Source: Ulvibacter sp. MAR_2010_11 (GTDB taxonomy: Bacteria > Bacteroidota > Bacteroidia > Flavobacteriales > Flavobacteriaceae). Taken from it: a stretch of DNA of 64,000 nucleotides. The notes beneath the pieces are model-generated. The model worked only from the letters and a program-made list of their open reading frames with translations. It was not told where the DNA came from and ran no database searches. Positions within the stretch are counted from its first letter, which is position 1, and each line of letters starts with the position of its first letter. The stretch covers positions 181,501-245,500 of the forward strand of contig NZ_PHTY01000001.1 in the NCBI RefSeq assembly GCF_002813135.1, read 5' to 3'. The position numbers were made by a program, and so were the translations under genes. Shown here one piece after another: positions 35,629 to 44,262 of the stretch.

Positions 35629-36192
35629 ATGGCCCGTACTCCTTCAAATATGATTCCGTTAGGCACCAAAGCGCCCGATTTTAATTTACTCGATACCCGC
35701 ACCAATAAAATGGTGTCACTACAAAGTATTAAAGGCGAAAAGGGAACGGTCGTCATGTTTATTTGCAACCATTGCCCCTTTGTTAAACATGTAAATGAAG
35801 AAATTGTACGATTAGCAAACGATTATCGCATTAACGGGTTTGGTTTTGTCGCAATAAACAGTAACGATGTTGAAAACTATCCCGAAGATGGCCCTGATAA
35901 GATGTGGGACGTTGCCCGAAAGGAAAACTATACTTTCCCATACCTATACGATGAAACACAGGAAGTAGCAAAAGCATATGATGCGGCATGCACTCCCGAC
36001 TTTTATTTGTTCGACGATGCTTTAAAGCTTATTTATCGCGGACAACTGGATAATTCTCGTCCCGGAAACGGAATTCCGGTAAACGGAAGAGATTTACGCG
36101 AAGCACTCGACAATGTACTAAATAACAATCCGCAGCGAAAAGATCAAAAACCCAGCATTGGATGTAATATAAAGTGGAAAGGTGGGTCGTGA
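35629..36192 (+). CDS. thioredoxin-fold protein (AhpC/TSA-redoxin type)
   Basis: 187 residues. The redoxin opening PLGTKAPDFNLLDTRTNK, a CNHCPF active-site pair near residue 46, FVAINSNDVENYPEDGP and the cis-Pro region ACTPDFYLFD place it in the thioredoxin-like redoxin group. No signal peptide, so it is probably cytoplasmic. It may reduce peroxides or disulfides; substrate unknown. It is preceded by a TAAC-TTTA box near 35587 and is followed by simple repeats. Confidence 0.88.
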   Translation: MARTPSNMIPLGTKAPDFNLLDTRTNKMVSLQSIKGEKGTVVMFICNHCPFVKHVNEEIVRLANDYRINGFGFVAINSNDVENYPEDGPDKMWDVARKENYTFPYLYDETQEVAKAYDAACTPDFYLFDDALKLIYRGQLDNSRPGNGIPVNGRDLREALDNVLNNNPQRKDQKPSIGCNIKWKGGS

Positions 36193-36194
36193 GG

Positions 36195-36275
36195 AGTGAT
36201 TAGTGATTAGTGAAGTTTAGTCAATTTCATTTCCATTCAACCTTCAACTTTTGACTTTTGACTTTTAGCTTTTAA
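36195..36275. repeat. short tandem repeats between the redoxin and YfiT genes
   Basis: AGTGATT repeats 2.7 times at 36195-36213, and CTTTTGA or close variants (CTTTTAG, CTTTTAA) repeat four times at 36248-36275. Both are 7-nt units, separated by 34 nt. Such heptamer runs are common between genes in this family. Confidence 0.7.
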
Positions 36276-36282
36276 CTAAAAA

Positions 36283-36819
36283 CTATTTCCATCCTTCCCT
36301 AAGCATCAGGTTTTCAATATGAGCGTAATGGTGATTACTATGCCATGCGTAAATACCGGTTGCTTCGGCCAAGGAGATATTTCTGTGCCCGTCGGGATGA
36401 ATAAATTCTTTCTGAAATTCTACATAGGTAAGTCCTTTCAACAGAAAAACCAATTTGGCATGCAATGCAGTTATGGAAAGGAGAGACATATCAATGGGAG
36501 CAGCCTTATAATCGTACAATTCGGCCCATTTCTTTTCATTATACGCCTTTATGATAGGTGTATCTTCGGTTAGGGTCCACTTAAAACGAGTATAACTGTT
36601 GTGGTGACTGTCGTAGATATGGTGAATTACCTGCTTTACTGTCCAACCTTCAGGGCGATACGGAGTGTTTAATTGTGCTTCGGAAAGAGAACTAACCAAA
36701 TTTGACAGACGGTTAGGAAAATGTTCCAGAATAGAAATCCAGGCTTCTAATTTTTCATGCGTAATATTTGAAGGGCAATCAAACTTGCCAATGGGGTATT
36801 TTAGTTTTTCCAATTCCAT
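36283..36819 (-). CDS. YfiT/DinB-like metal-dependent hydrolase or thiol transferase
   Basis: 178 residues from ATG at 36819 (MELEKLKYPIGKF). The frame is open to 36864, but that start lies beyond the terminator hairpin of the upstream gene and is unlikely. YfiT signatures are LKYPIGKF, RPEGWTVKQVIHHIYDSHHNSY and the C-terminal WHSNHHYAHIENL, giving three metal-ligand His. YfiT of Bacillus is a bacillithiol transferase-like protein; the thiol used here is unknown. It is the second DinB-fold protein in the window but only distantly like the one at 8600. Confidence 0.88.
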   Translation of the reverse strand: MELEKLKYPIGKFDCPSNITHEKLEAWISILEHFPNRLSNLVSSLSEAQLNTPYRPEGWTVKQVIHHIYDSHHNSYTRFKWTLTEDTPIIKAYNEKKWAELYDYKAAPIDMSLLSITALHAKLVFLLKGLTYVEFQKEFIHPDGHRNISLAEATGIYAWHSNHHYAHIENLMLREGWK

Positions 36820-36829
36820 GGCATAAAAA

Positions 36830-36862
36830 TACGAAACGCCCCGATTTCCCGGAGCGTTTTTC
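36830..36862 (-). terminator. terminator of the dual immunophilin gene
   Basis: ACGCCCCG (36836-36843) pairs, with one G-U, with the GGAGCGT arm (36851-36857); on the minus strand the stem is followed by TTTCGTATTTTT. It separates the immunophilin from the YfiT gene. Confidence 0.75.
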
Positions 36863-36881
36863 AAGTATATATTTGCACTAT

Positions 36882-37814
36882 TTATTTTACATGCATCAAC
36901 TCGACGTCGAACACCAAGGTAGCATTGGGAGGAATCACTCCCCCTGCGCCTTGAGCCCCATAGGCCAAATGCGATGGAATCACAAAGCGAGCTTTGTCAC
37001 CCACTTTCAATAACTGAATTCCTTCGTCCCATCCTTCAATCACGTTGCCCATTCCTAACGGAAATTCAATGGGGTTTCCTCGTTTATAGGAGTTGTCGAA
37101 TTCACCTCCATCGGCGAGCATTCCTTTGTAATGTACACCTACGGTTTTACCCTTTTCGGCCTGTACACCGCTGCCTTTTTGAATGATTTGATATCTAAGT
37201 CCGCTTTCGGTAGTTTCAAATCCTTCCGAAATAGAGGTTAGTAATTCTTCCTGAGATTTTTTAGCCGCTTCTTCACGCGCAGCCTTCGCCCCTGTAAATT
37301 GTCTGAAATTCTCAACCGCATTCCATTTTTCGGCCTCTTTTCCCTGTCTGATAATTTCCACCTTTTTCATGGTATCCCCTTGCGCTATAGCGTCAACAAC
37401 ATCCTGTCCTTCCACTACATGCCCAAAAACAGTGTGGTTGTTGTCCAACCAGGGTGTAGGTACGTGTGTGATAAAAAACTGACTTCCATTGGTGCCTTTT
37501 CCGGCATTTGCCATGGACAACACTCCGGGAACATCGTGCTTCAATTCGGGATGGAACTCATCATCGAAATTATAACCCGGACCTCCGGATCCTGTTCCGT
37601 TAGGATCACCTCCCTGTACCATAAAATCGGGGATAACACGGTGAAATGTCAATCCGTCGTAGTACGGAGTCCCCTGAGCTTTTGCTTTATTTTCTAAATT
37701 ACCTTCTGCCAAAGCGACAAAGTTCCCTACGGTTCCGGGAGTTTTGTCGTGAGTAAGTTTTATTACTATGTCACCTTTTTCGGTGATAAATTTTGCGTAA
37801 ATACCGTCTTGCAT
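36882..37814 (-). CDS. dual-family immunophilin: cyclophilin fused to FKBP
   Basis: 310 residues with two unrelated prolyl isomerases in one chain. Residues about 1-155 are a cyclophilin ([19 protein letters not shown] with the catalytic Arg, [27 protein letters not shown]). After a helical linker, about 220-310 form an FKBP domain ([46 protein letters not shown]). No signal peptide. This fusion is known in Bacteroidota. It has a -7 box TACCTTTG at 37845-37838 and its own terminator. Confidence 0.93.
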   Translation of the reverse strand: MQDGIYAKFITEKGDIVIKLTHDKTPGTVGNFVALAEGNLENKAKAQGTPYYDGLTFHRVIPDFMVQGGDPNGTGSGGPGYNFDDEFHPELKHDVPGVLSMANAGKGTNGSQFFITHVPTPWLDNNHTVFGHVVEGQDVVDAIAQGDTMKKVEIIRQGKEAEKWNAVENFRQFTGAKAAREEAAKKSQEELLTSISEGFETTESGLRYQIIQKGSGVQAEKGKTVGVHYKGMLADGGEFDNSYKRGNPIEFPLGMGNVIEGWDEGIQLLKVGDKARFVIPSHLAYGAQGAGGVIPPNATLVFDVELMHVK

Positions 37815-37837
37815 GTTTCTGTTTTTTTATGAAGCTG

Positions 37838-37845
37838 CAAAGGTA
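37838..37845 (-). promoter_or_regulatory. candidate -7 box for the dual immunophilin
   Basis: Minus-strand TACCTTTG, exact TAnnTTTG match, 24 nt upstream of the start codon; no -33 TTG found at correct spacing. Confidence 0.4.
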
Positions 37846-37908
37846 CGGATTGAAATTGAAAAAAGTTTAGGAAGAAAAGACTTTAAGATTCTCTTAATAC
37901 TAATTGGG

Positions 37909-40101
37909 TTAGTTGGCGACCTCACTTATAAATTTGATGCGATATAACCGGAGTTCTTCCAGATCATAGTCTCCGTCGAACTCTTCCATAGCGTCTTCAA
38001 TTTTATCGCTCTGAGCTTCCAGAAAATAGTCGTGGATTTCCTCTTGCTGATCTTCATCCAAAATATCATCGATCCAGTAATCGATGTTGAGTTTGGTTCC
38101 ACTGTAAACGATGGCCTCCATTTCCTTTATAAAATCCGGCATTTCCAGACCTTTTGCTGATGCAATATCGTCTAATGGAAGCTTTCTATCTACACTCTGA
38201 ATGATATACAATTTTAAGGCGCTATTTGTTCCAGTAGATTTTACAACAAAATCATCGGGGCGCAGGATATCGTTTTCTTCCACATAGTCATTGATGAGTT
38301 TTACAAACGAAACTCCGTATTTTTTAGCCTTGCCCTCTCCTACTCCGTGTACATTGGAAAGTTCCTCCAGAGTGATGGGGTATTTAAGTGCCATATCTTC
38401 CAAAGAAGGATCCTGAAATATCACAAAGGGCGGTAGGTTCAACTTGTCGGCCACCTTTTTACGTTCTGCTTTTAAGAGTCTAAACAGATTCTCATCGGCC
38501 GTTCCTCCACCTTTTTGGGCAACCACAATAGAATCGTCGTTCGCTTCAGTAAAGGAGTGATCTTCGGTCATCATAAAGGAGGTCGGGGATTTTATAAATT
38601 CTCTGCCCCTTTTGGTAATTTTTATGATACCGTAAGTCTCAATATCCTTTTTAAGAAATCCTGCTACCAATAATTGTCGTAACAAAGCCATCCAAAAGGA
38701 AGGTGTTTCATCTGCACCCACTCCAAAATATTCCTGTGCATCGGTACGATGAGATTTGATAAGTGCATTTATTTTTCCAACCAATACATTTACCACCTCC
38801 TTGCTCTTGTACTGCTCATTTGTTTTCTGAACGACTCTAAGTACAGTTTCGGCTTCCTTTTGCGCCTCATGCTTCTTTTTGGGATGCCTCATATTGTCAT
38901 CCATATCGCCTCCATCTCCCGTTTCGTTATCGAATTCTTCCCCGAAATAATGCAGAATAAATTTCCTTCTTGAAATTGATGTTTCGGCAAAAGCGACAAC
39001 TTCTTGTAATAGAGCATGCCCTATCTCCTGTTCGGCGACAGGTTTTCCACTCATAAACTTTTCAAGTTTTTCAATGTCTTTATATCCGTAGAAAGCCAGA
39101 CAATGACCCTCACCCCCATCTCTTCCTGCCCGTCCTGTCTCCTGATAGTAACTTTCTATACTCTTCGGAATGTCATTATGAATCACAAAACGCACATCGG
39201 GTTTATCTATCCCCATTCCAAATGCAATAGTTGCGACCACCACATCGGCATCTTCCATCAAGAACATGTCCTGATGTTTTACACGTGTTTTGGCATCCAA
39301 TCCGGCATGATAGGGAACTGCTTTTATTCCGTTTACCTGAAGCGTTTGAGACAACTCTTCTACTCGCTTCCTGCTTAAGCAGTAAATAATACCGCTCTTG
39401 CCCTCATTTTGTTTCACAAATCGGGTAATATCACTGTCTACATTCTTGGTTTTAGGCCTGATTTCATAATACAAATTAGGTCTGTTAAAAGAAGCCTTAA
39501 AAGTATTGGCATCCTGAATACCCAGATTCTTTAAAATATCTTCCTGTACTTTTGGAGTGGCCGTTGCGGTTAAGCCGATAATAGGAATATCATCCCCAAG
39601 ACGTTTAATTATACTTCTCAGGTTTCTGTATTCGGGTCTGAAGTCATGCCCCCATTCACTTATACAATGCGCCTCGTCGATAGCCACAAAAGATATGATA
39701 ACCGATTTCAAAAAAGCGACATTCTCTTCTTTGGTGAGTGATTCGGGAGCCACATAGAGCAATTTGGTGATTCCCTTCGAGATATCATCCTTTACTTTTT
39801 TGACTTCAGTTTTATTCAAAGAAGAATTTAATACATGGGCGATACCATCTTCCGAAGAAAGAGACCGTAAGGCATCCACCTGATTTTTCATCAAGGCGAT
39901 TAATGGAGAGACAACAATGGCTGTACCTTCATTAATTAAGGCAGGAAGTTGATAGCATAAGGATTTCCCGCCCCCTGTAGGCATTATTACAAATGTATTC
40001 TCCTTTGAGAGCACACTTTTAACAACGTCCTCCTGAAGTCCTTTAAATTTAGTGAATCCAAAAAATTTCTTGAGTGCTGCGTATAAATCGATCTCCGTCA
40101 C
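37909..40101 (-). CDS. recQ: ATP-dependent DNA helicase RecQ, zinc cysteines absent
   Basis: 730 residues. Helicase core: Walker A MPTGGGKS (40-47), DEAH box at 142-145, GLTATAT, YHAGLDAKTR, ATIAFGMGIDKPDVR and QETGRAGRDG. The RQC region starts FAETSISRRKFILHYFGEEF (371-390); in canonical RecQ this stretch carries four zinc-binding Cys, but none is present here and the loop is acidic instead. An HRDC domain follows near 525-600, then an extra helical tail. The start is GTG at 40099-40101; an in-frame stop lies just upstream and no ATG is available nearby. RecQ works in recombination repair and fork restart. Confidence 0.93.
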   Translation of the reverse strand: MTEIDLYAALKKFFGFTKFKGLQEDVVKSVLSKENTFVIMPTGGGKSLCYQLPALINEGTAIVVSPLIALMKNQVDALRSLSSEDGIAHVLNSSLNKTEVKKVKDDISKGITKLLYVAPESLTKEENVAFLKSVIISFVAIDEAHCISEWGHDFRPEYRNLRSIIKRLGDDIPIIGLTATATPKVQEDILKNLGIQDANTFKASFNRPNLYYEIRPKTKNVDSDITRFVKQNEGKSGIIYCLSRKRVEELSQTLQVNGIKAVPYHAGLDAKTRVKHQDMFLMEDADVVVATIAFGMGIDKPDVRFVIHNDIPKSIESYYQETGRAGRDGGEGHCLAFYGYKDIEKLEKFMSGKPVAEQEIGHALLQEVVAFAETSISRRKFILHYFGEEFDNETGDGGDMDDNMRHPKKKHEAQKEAETVLRVVQKTNEQYKSKEVVNVLVGKINALIKSHRTDAQEYFGVGADETPSFWMALLRQLLVAGFLKKDIETYGIIKITKRGREFIKSPTSFMMTEDHSFTEANDDSIVVAQKGGGTADENLFRLLKAERKKVADKLNLPPFVIFQDPSLEDMALKYPITLEELSNVHGVGEGKAKKYGVSFVKLINDYVEENDILRPDDFVVKSTGTNSALKLYIIQSVDRKLPLDDIASAKGLEMPDFIKEMEAIVYSGTKLNIDYWIDDILDEDQQEEIHDYFLEAQSDKIEDAMEEFDGDYDLEELRLYRIKFISEVAN

Positions 40102-40148
40102 GCTGCTATGTCATTTAAGTTTAAATTGTCAAGGTTTTCCTATTATAA

Positions 40149-40179
40149 TTGTGTAAACAGGGGAACAATTGTAATTTTG
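40149..40179 (+). promoter_or_regulatory. candidate promoter of the kdsD-tatC operon
   Basis: TTG (40149-40151), 20 nt, TAATTTTG (40172-40179), a full consensus match on the plus strand, about 125 nt before the kdsD start. Confidence 0.5.
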
Positions 40180-40303
40180 CAACCTATATGGTAAAACTGT
40201 ATCTTAAGTTTATACGAACAGTGCAAAAAAATAGTACTTTTCCGTTCGCAATCTAAATATACTAATTTCTGAAACAGTTGCAAACTATTAAAAGCGTAAA
40301 ATT

Positions 40304-41269
40304 TTGAATGAACAAACCCGAATCATTTCAGTTGCAAAACAGACCATTATAACCGAAAGTAAAGCAATCATGCACCTTTCCGAATTAGTGGATGCCGAAT
40401 TTGCCGATGCTGTTAGTTATATATATCAATCTAAAGGGCGTGTCATCGTCACCGGAATTGGAAAAAGCGCCAATATTGCCACAAAAATTGTTGCAACTTT
40501 AAATTCTACAGGCACTCCTGCAATTTTTATGCATGCTGCCGACGCAATTCACGGAGATCTGGGAACCATTCAGCAAAACGATACTGTAATATGTATCTCT
40601 AAAAGCGGAAACACACCCGAAATTAAAGTGCTTGTACCCCTCATTAAAGCCATTGGAAATAAATTAATTGGAATTACTTCTCATAAAGATTCATTTTTGG
40701 GAATCCAGGCCGATTTTGTTTTGAATGCCTATGTCGAAAAAGAAGCCTGCCCAAATAACCTTGCGCCTACTACCAGCACCACCGCACAACTTGTTATTGG
40801 AGATGCGCTGGCGATGTGCTTATTGGATTTACGGGGATTTTCAAGTAAGGATTTTGCGAAATTCCATCCGGGAGGATCCTTGGGGAAAAAACTCTATTTA
40901 CGTGTAAGCAACCTTACTTCACTTAACGAAAAACCACAGGTACACCCCGATACAGACGTTAAAAAAGTAATTGTAGAAATCTCCGAAAAAATGCTGGGGG
41001 TAACCGCTGTTGTCGAAAACGATAAAATAGTGGGAATCATCACCGATGGTGATTTACGTCGAATGTTAACTCGGGTAGATACCTTCGCCGGTCTTACTGC
41101 AAAAGATATTATGTCTAAAAACCCAAAAATAATTGCAAACGACGCCATGGCAGTAGAAGCCATGGAACTTATGGACACCCATGGAATTACCCAATTACTG
41201 GCTCAAGACAAGGGACGTTACAGCGGCGTGGTGCATATTCATAACCTAACCAAAGAAGGTATCATTTAA
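40304..41269 (+). CDS. kdsD: arabinose-5-phosphate isomerase (KpsF/GutQ family)
   Basis: 321 residues: a SIS domain (about 30-185) with VTGIGKSANIA, CISKSGNTPE and FHPGGSLGKKL, and two CBS domains (about 205-320). It makes arabinose-5-phosphate, the first step toward Kdo for lipopolysaccharide core. The start appears to be TTG at 40304: it gives the expected N-terminus (MNEQTRIISVAKQTI) while the only nearby ATG is out of frame. The TAA overlaps the tatC ATG by 1 nt. Confidence 0.93.
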   Translation: MNEQTRIISVAKQTIITESKAIMHLSELVDAEFADAVSYIYQSKGRVIVTGIGKSANIATKIVATLNSTGTPAIFMHAADAIHGDLGTIQQNDTVICISKSGNTPEIKVLVPLIKAIGNKLIGITSHKDSFLGIQADFVLNAYVEKEACPNNLAPTTSTTAQLVIGDALAMCLLDLRGFSSKDFAKFHPGGSLGKKLYLRVSNLTSLNEKPQVHPDTDVKKVIVEISEKMLGVTAVVENDKIVGIITDGDLRRMLTRVDTFAGLTAKDIMSKNPKIIANDAMAVEAMELMDTHGITQLLAQDKGRYSGVVHIHNLTKEGII

Positions 41270-42117
41270 TGTCAAGCAGAAAGAAAATTGCGCGTGCCGT
41301 AAATGAAATGTCTTTTCTCGACCATCTGGAAGAGCTGCGCTGGCATTTAATTCGTTCTACCATTGCCATAGTGTTATTAGGCGTAATTGCCTTTATCGCC
41401 AAAGATTTTATTTTCGATGTGCTATTATTCGGTCCTAAGAAAGCCGATTTCCCGACCTATAAGCTTCTCTGTAAAGCAGCGAAATATTTAGGCCTTGAAG
41501 ACAGTTTCTGTTTTACCGAACTTCCCTTCCGTATTCAAAGCCGAACCATGGCCGGACAGTTTTCGGCACATATCTGGACGTCAATTACCGCCGGATTTAT
41601 TGTCGCCTTCCCATTTGTTATCTGGGAATTCTGGAAGTTTGTAAGCCCGGGATTAAAAGACAACGAGCGCAAGACAAGTCGCGGATTTATTATCGCGGCA
41701 TCCCTATTATTTTTCATCGGAGTATTATTCGGGTATTATGTGGTAACGCCACTATCCATCAACTTCCTGGGAAGCTATCAGGTGAGCTCACAGGTGTTTA
41801 ACGATTTCGATTTAAGTAGTTACATTGGATTGGTAAGAGCTTCGGTGTTGGCCAGCGGACTTATTTTCGAATTGCCCATCATCATCTATTTCTTGACCAA
41901 AATTGGTGTCGTTACTCCGGAAATGCTCAAAAAGTACAGGAAATTTGCGTTAGTCATCGTTCTAATTATTTCAGCTGTAATCACCCCACCCGATATCGCA
42001 AGTCAGATTATCGTTGCCATCCCTGTACTTATCTTGTACGAAGTGAGTATCTTTATTTCGAAAGGTGTAATTCGCAGACAAAACAAAAAAGCAAAAGCAC
42101 AAGCAAATGCAAAATAA
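41269..42117 (+). CDS. tatC: twin-arginine translocase subunit TatC
   Basis: 282 residues with six membrane helices. Conserved segments are FLDHLEELRWHLIRS at the N-terminus, AGFIVAFPFVIWEFWKFVSPGL, and the central FELPIIIYFLTKIGVVTPEML. TatC recognises twin-arginine signal peptides of folded proteins. It overlaps kdsD by 1 nt and the next gene by 11 nt. tatA/B are not in the window. Confidence 0.97.
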   Translation: MSSRKKIARAVNEMSFLDHLEELRWHLIRSTIAIVLLGVIAFIAKDFIFDVLLFGPKKADFPTYKLLCKAAKYLGLEDSFCFTELPFRIQSRTMAGQFSAHIWTSITAGFIVAFPFVIWEFWKFVSPGLKDNERKTSRGFIIAASLLFFIGVLFGYYVVTPLSINFLGSYQVSSQVFNDFDLSSYIGLVRASVLASGLIFELPIIIYFLTKIGVVTPEMLKKYRKFALVIVLIISAVITPPDIASQIIVAIPVLILYEVSIFISKGVIRRQNKKAKAQANAK

Positions 42118-42460
42118 CATAGTAGAAGAATTTAATGCCTATCGTTCTAAAATGAACGAAAAGCTGTTGGACGATAATAATAAAATTATCAAACGTATTT
42201 TCAATCTGGATACCAACGCCTATATGGAAGGTGTGTTACCAAAAAAAACTAAAGAATTGCTGGGACTTGGGAATTCTATGGTACTCCGCTGTGACGACTG
42301 CGTACGTTACCATCTGGAAGAATGTCATAAACTGAAGATATCTAAAGAAGAAGTAGTCGAAGCGCTGAGCATTTCATTGTTAATTGGCGGAACAATCGTT
42401 GTTCCCCATCTGCGAAGAGCCTTTGAATATTGGGAGGCTTTGGATGCTACTCAAAATTAA
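42107..42460 (+). CDS. carboxymuconolactone decarboxylase-family (AhpD-like) protein
   Basis: 117 residues. The CMD signature CDDCVRYHLEEC gives the CxxC and downstream His of AhpD-like disulfide reductases, in an all-helical small domain. It could reduce disulfides or peroxides; the name refers to fold, not to proven decarboxylase activity. Its start overlaps tatC, so it is part of the kdsD-tatC operon; lptB follows after 40 nt. Confidence 0.9.
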   Translation: MQNNIVEEFNAYRSKMNEKLLDDNNKIIKRIFNLDTNAYMEGVLPKKTKELLGLGNSMVLRCDDCVRYHLEECHKLKISKEEVVEALSISLLIGGTIVVPHLRRAFEYWEALDATQN

Positions 42461-42500
42461 ATAGTATTTTTATCGTTATTGCAACTCAAGTAAATTCCAA

Positions 42501-43241
42501 ATGAAGCTAAAAGCCGAAGGACTTATAAAATCGTATAAAGGCCGCCCCGTGGTAAAGGGAATTACCGTGGAGGTAAATCAGGGGGAGATCGTGGGGCTTC
42601 TGGGACCTAACGGTGCCGGAAAAACTACCTCCTTTTATATGATTGTGGGACTCATTAAACCCAATGGCGGAAGAATCTTTCTGGAAGGCACCGAAATCAC
42701 CAAATATCCCATGTACAAACGTGCACAAAACGGAATCGGGTATCTTGCACAGGAAGCTTCGGTCTTTCGTAAGTTAAGCGTGGAAGACAATATTTTAAGT
42801 GTGCTTCAATTGACCAAGCTCTCCAAAAAAGAGCAAAACCAGAAAATGGAAACGCTCATTGAAGAGTTCGGACTCGGGCATATTCGCAAAAGTCGTGGAG
42901 ATCTATTGAGTGGAGGAGAACGCCGTCGGACCGAAATTGCCAGAGCGCTTGCTACCGACCCGCATTTTATTCTGCTCGATGAGCCTTTTGCAGGGGTGGA
43001 TCCGGTGGCAGTGGAAGACATTCAGCGAATTGTGGCGCAACTCAAACAAAAAAACATCGGGATTCTTATTACCGATCACAACGTCCAGGAAACCCTTGCT
43101 ATTACCGATCGCACCTATCTAATGTTCGAGGGAAGTATCCTAAAGCATGGTGTTCCCGAAGAGCTCGCAGCCGATGAAATGGTGCGAAAAGTGTATTTGG
43201 GACAGAATTTCGAACTTCGAAAAAAGAAACTGGAGTTTTAA
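42501..43241 (+). CDS. lptB: LPS export ABC transporter ATPase LptB
   Basis: 246 residues. Walker [11 protein letters not shown] (about 35-44), Q-loop [13 protein letters not shown], signature [13 protein letters not shown] and Walker [13 protein letters not shown] identify the LptB subgroup. It powers LptFG extraction of lipopolysaccharide for transport to the outer membrane. With kdsD in the same run it links this operon to LPS synthesis and export. Confidence 0.96.
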   Translation: MKLKAEGLIKSYKGRPVVKGITVEVNQGEIVGLLGPNGAGKTTSFYMIVGLIKPNGGRIFLEGTEITKYPMYKRAQNGIGYLAQEASVFRKLSVEDNILSVLQLTKLSKKEQNQKMETLIEEFGLGHIRKSRGDLLSGGERRRTEIARALATDPHFILLDEPFAGVDPVAVEDIQRIVAQLKQKNIGILITDHNVQETLAITDRTYLMFEGSILKHGVPEELAADEMVRKVYLGQNFELRKKKLEF

Positions 43242-43252
43242 TTTTTGGGTGT

Positions 43253-43364
43253 ATCCGCCGGAGGCGGACCAAGCTTTCGCTACTCGCTTATAGTTGTCTC
43301 CTTGAGCGCAGTCGAAAGGTCTAGACAACTATAGAGCTCAAACAAGTCTGCGTTTTGCGCAGCC
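43253..43364. repeat. dispersed Bacteroidota-type hairpin repeat after lptB
   Basis: Three palindromes follow one another: TCCGCC/GGCGGA (43254-43268), TATAGTTGTCT (43289-43299) with AGACAACTATA (43323-43333), and CTGCG/CGCAG (43348-43362). Inside the long one lies CTTGAGCGCAGTCGAAAGG, a sequence I know as a recurring intergenic element in Bacteroidota genomes. Translated in one frame it gives FDCAQGD, which causes a false open frame at 43140-43328. It may also end lptB and pssA transcripts. Confidence 0.7.
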
Positions 43365-43386
43365 TTTCCGCTCAATCTTTTACACA

Positions 43387-44130
43387 TTATTTATTTTTCC
43401 AAAAGAGCGACATCAGAATATACAGCAGTAGCAGTGCGGGTATCGCTATAAATTTCAGTAAAACAATACACACTACACTTATTAGCAAGAACACATACCT
43501 AATTGCATTGCTTTTAAAGTCCCATGTTTTAAATTTTAAAGAGAAGAGCGATACTTCTATGTTCAACAAAATACAGCTTACCACTGTTAACCCTATAAGT
43601 ATCCACTTATTTAGGACGATACTCTCAACCAATTCAGAATTTTGATACTGCAAGATTAACGGCAAACTTAAAATTAGCATTGCATTAGCCGGAGTTGGCA
43701 ACCCGATAAAACTATTTGTTTGCCTTGTATCGATATTAAATTTTGCCAGGCGGTACCCTGAAGCAACGGCGATGAGCAATCCCGTGAATGGCAGCAGACT
43801 AAAATTTGCAGCAATCCAAGCCATGGATTCAGTATTTTCAGAATACAACTCAATATAGGTGCCGGTAGAAGCCAAACTCAACATTTGTAACATTACAACA
43901 GCCGGTGCCACCCCACTGGTAATCATATCGGCCAGAGAATCCAACTGTAATCCCAAAGCACTTTGCGCTTTTAATAATCTGGCCGCGAGTCCGTCGAAGA
44001 AATCGAAAAAAATACCGGAGAACACAAAAATAGATGTTGTAATCAAATCGCCTGAAACGGCAAATAAAATAGCCACACAACCGCACAACAAATTGAGCGA
44101 AGTTATAATGTTAGGAATCTGTTTAATCAT
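43387..44130 (-). CDS. pssA: CDP-diacylglycerol-serine O-phosphatidyltransferase
   Basis: 247 residues from ATG at 44130 (MIKQIPNIITSLNLLCG); the frame is open 84 nt further but without homology-like sequence. The CDP-alcohol phosphotransferase motif DG-x2-AR-x8-G-x3-D-x3-D is visible in FFDGLAARLLKAQSALGLQLDSLAD. About seven membrane helices. It makes phosphatidylserine, the precursor of phosphatidylethanolamine. Convergent with lptB; a small CCCGA/TCGGG hairpin lies in its leader (44139-44152). Confidence 0.93.
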   Translation of the reverse strand: MIKQIPNIITSLNLLCGCVAILFAVSGDLITTSIFVFSGIFFDFFDGLAARLLKAQSALGLQLDSLADMITSGVAPAVVMLQMLSLASTGTYIELYSENTESMAWIAANFSLLPFTGLLIAVASGYRLAKFNIDTRQTNSFIGLPTPANAMLILSLPLILQYQNSELVESIVLNKWILIGLTVVSCILLNIEVSLFSLKFKTWDFKSNAIRYVFLLISVVCIVLLKFIAIPALLLLYILMSLFWKNK

Positions 44131-44262
44131 AGTAATTGCCCGAGTAGTCGGGTAACTATTAAATTTAAATGGACAATACCGTAAAAATAGCAAAGTATTT
44201 ACGTCTAAAGGCATAATTGCACAATATGTGTATAAAAATATAGTTTAGTATTCTGTAAAATA

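Noticed and set aside
43140-43328. 62-codon minus-strand frame containing FDCAQGD
   Set aside because: It runs from the end of lptB through the palindromic repeat; the peptide comes from translating the repeat.
44139-44152. CCCGA/TCGGG hairpin in the pssA leader
   Set aside because: A 5-bp stem with a 4-nt loop is too short to support a regulatory claim.
44131-44214. 28-codon N-terminal extension of pssA
   Set aside because: The canonical start MIKQIPN at 44130 fits the family; the extension runs through a leader hairpin and AT-rich DNA.
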